From assembly GCA_900769955.1 (NCBI GenBank), contig CAAGIP010000057.1:1-13152 (forward strand): a stretch of DNA of 13,152 nucleotides. Direction: 5' to 3'. Shown one piece after another: positions 12,889 through 13,152 of this stretch (within the stretch, counting starts at the first letter, position 1; the number at the start of each line of letters is the position of its first letter). The translations under genes were made by a program, and so were the position numbers. This DNA comes from Spirochaetia bacterium (GTDB taxonomy: Bacteria > Spirochaetota > Spirochaetia > Sphaerochaetales > Sphaerochaetaceae). The notes below the pieces were generated by a model, which did no database searches, had not been told where the DNA came from, and saw only the letters and a program-made list of their open reading frames with translations.

Positions 12889-13152
12889 ATGAAGCAGACA
12901 ATTACGGCCCAGTACAGAATATACATTGAGGATAAGGCTCCGCTCATTAAGATGGCGGAAGCCTACCGTGATGCCTGTAACCATGTTTCAGAATACGTAT
13001 TCAGTAAAGGTAAGGACCATATTCCGTCATTACGCAACCTGCATGATGAACTGTATCGGTATCTTCGTACTGAATTCAGTCTTAAATCCCAGATGGCCCA
13101 GTCAGTGATGAGAACAGTCCTTGCCCGCTATTCCACTCTGATCACACAGATA
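12889..13152 (+). CDS. tnpB: TnpB (OrfB) RNA-guided nuclease of an IS200/IS605-type element, N-terminal part
   Basis: Eighty-eight codons are open to the window edge with no stop. The protein begins MKQTITAQYRIYIEDKAPLI and continues MAEAYRDACNHVSEYVFSKG, LRNLHDELYRYLRTEFSL and KSQMAQSVMRTVLARYSTLI. This is the usual TnpB N-terminal layout: an initial beta-strand, then helices with an RxxCNxVSE-like segment and a QSVxRTVLARY-like segment. The RuvC-like catalytic residues and zinc finger would lie further right and cannot be checked. In this family TnpB is a DNA nuclease guided by omega-RNA from the element's right end. It cuts next to a motif equal to the insertion target. Orientation is opposite to the gene it interrupts. 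Confidence 0.82.
   Translation, partial: MKQTITAQYRIYIEDKAPLIKMAEAYRDACNHVSEYVFSKGKDHIPSLRNLHDELYRYLRTEFSLKSQMAQSVMRTVLARYSTLITQI

Larger units (their letters stand above)
12766..13152 (+). mobile_element. IS200/IS605-type element carrying tnpB (left part only)
   Basis: The element starts where the nuclease homology stops and contains a structured left end followed by tnpB. Only about 123 bp separate the boundary from the tnpB ATG, leaving no room for a tnpA transposase upstream. It is therefore a tnpB-only (IS1341-like) element, or tnpA lies beyond the right edge. The right end and any omega-RNA are outside the window. Confidence 0.7.

Noticed and set aside
1..13152. CRISPR arrays, tRNA or rRNA genes
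   Set aside because: No regularly spaced repeats and no recognisable tRNA or rRNA segments were seen on either strand.

Overview
This window looks like a densely coding stretch of a chromosome from a Gram-negative-type, probably gut-associated anaerobe. The best guess is Spirochaetota, possibly near Sphaerochaeta or Treponema, and this is an inference. It rests on a predicted outer-membrane beta-barrel protein with a signal peptide, a butyrate-kinase-like enzyme, an AAA-ATPase-like/PD-(D/E)XK protein of a type common in spirochaetes, Bacteroidetes and Clostridia, intermediate GC and heavy use of AGG for arginine. A Y-family polymerase/YolD pair of Firmicute character is also present, so exchange with Clostridia is likely.

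Layout. (1) Positions 1-2929, minus strand: a membrane-anchored sensor protein with a degenerate GGDEF and an intact EAL domain, whose stop codon overlaps (ATGA) the start of a MATE transporter that runs off the left edge. (2) Positions 3040-7297, plus strand: a tight four-gene operon of a YghZ/Gpr-type aldo-keto reductase, a UvrX/UmuC-like Y-family DNA polymerase, a YolD-like small protein and a second MATE transporter. It is driven by a good TTGCCA-N17-TAGAAT promoter divergent from unit 1. (3) Positions 7246-8935, minus strand: a SAM-dependent methyltransferase followed after 1 nt by a divergent butyrate kinase. The kinase gene's 3' end overlaps the MATE gene by 52 bp, tail to tail. (4) Positions 9003-10379, plus strand: a third, unrelated-subtype MATE transporter from its own promoter. 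(5) Positions 10384-11418, minus strand: a secreted/outer-membrane beta-barrel protein with a TTGACA promoter carrying an inverted repeat, and a pair of 21-bp direct repeats further upstream. (6) Positions 11609-12765, minus strand: the C-terminal two thirds of an AAA-ATPase-like/PD-(D/E)XK gene, cut inside its Walker B region by (7) a TnpB-type IS200/IS605-like element (from about 12766, plus strand) that runs off the right edge.

How the genes may work together. The four-gene operon combines reactive-carbonyl reduction, translesion synthesis with its YolD partner, and drug/metabolite export, which suggests a chemical-stress or genotoxin response. Three dissimilar MATE pumps in 13 kb strengthen the detoxification theme. 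The c-di-GMP phosphodiesterase is translationally coupled to one of them.

A second theme is transcript architecture. Several genes without a Shine-Dalgarno sequence have a -10-like hexamer ending only 6-8 nt before the ATG, which predicts leaderless mRNAs. Genes with a clear Shine-Dalgarno have the -10 about 20 nt upstream. No rRNA, tRNA or CRISPR array was seen.
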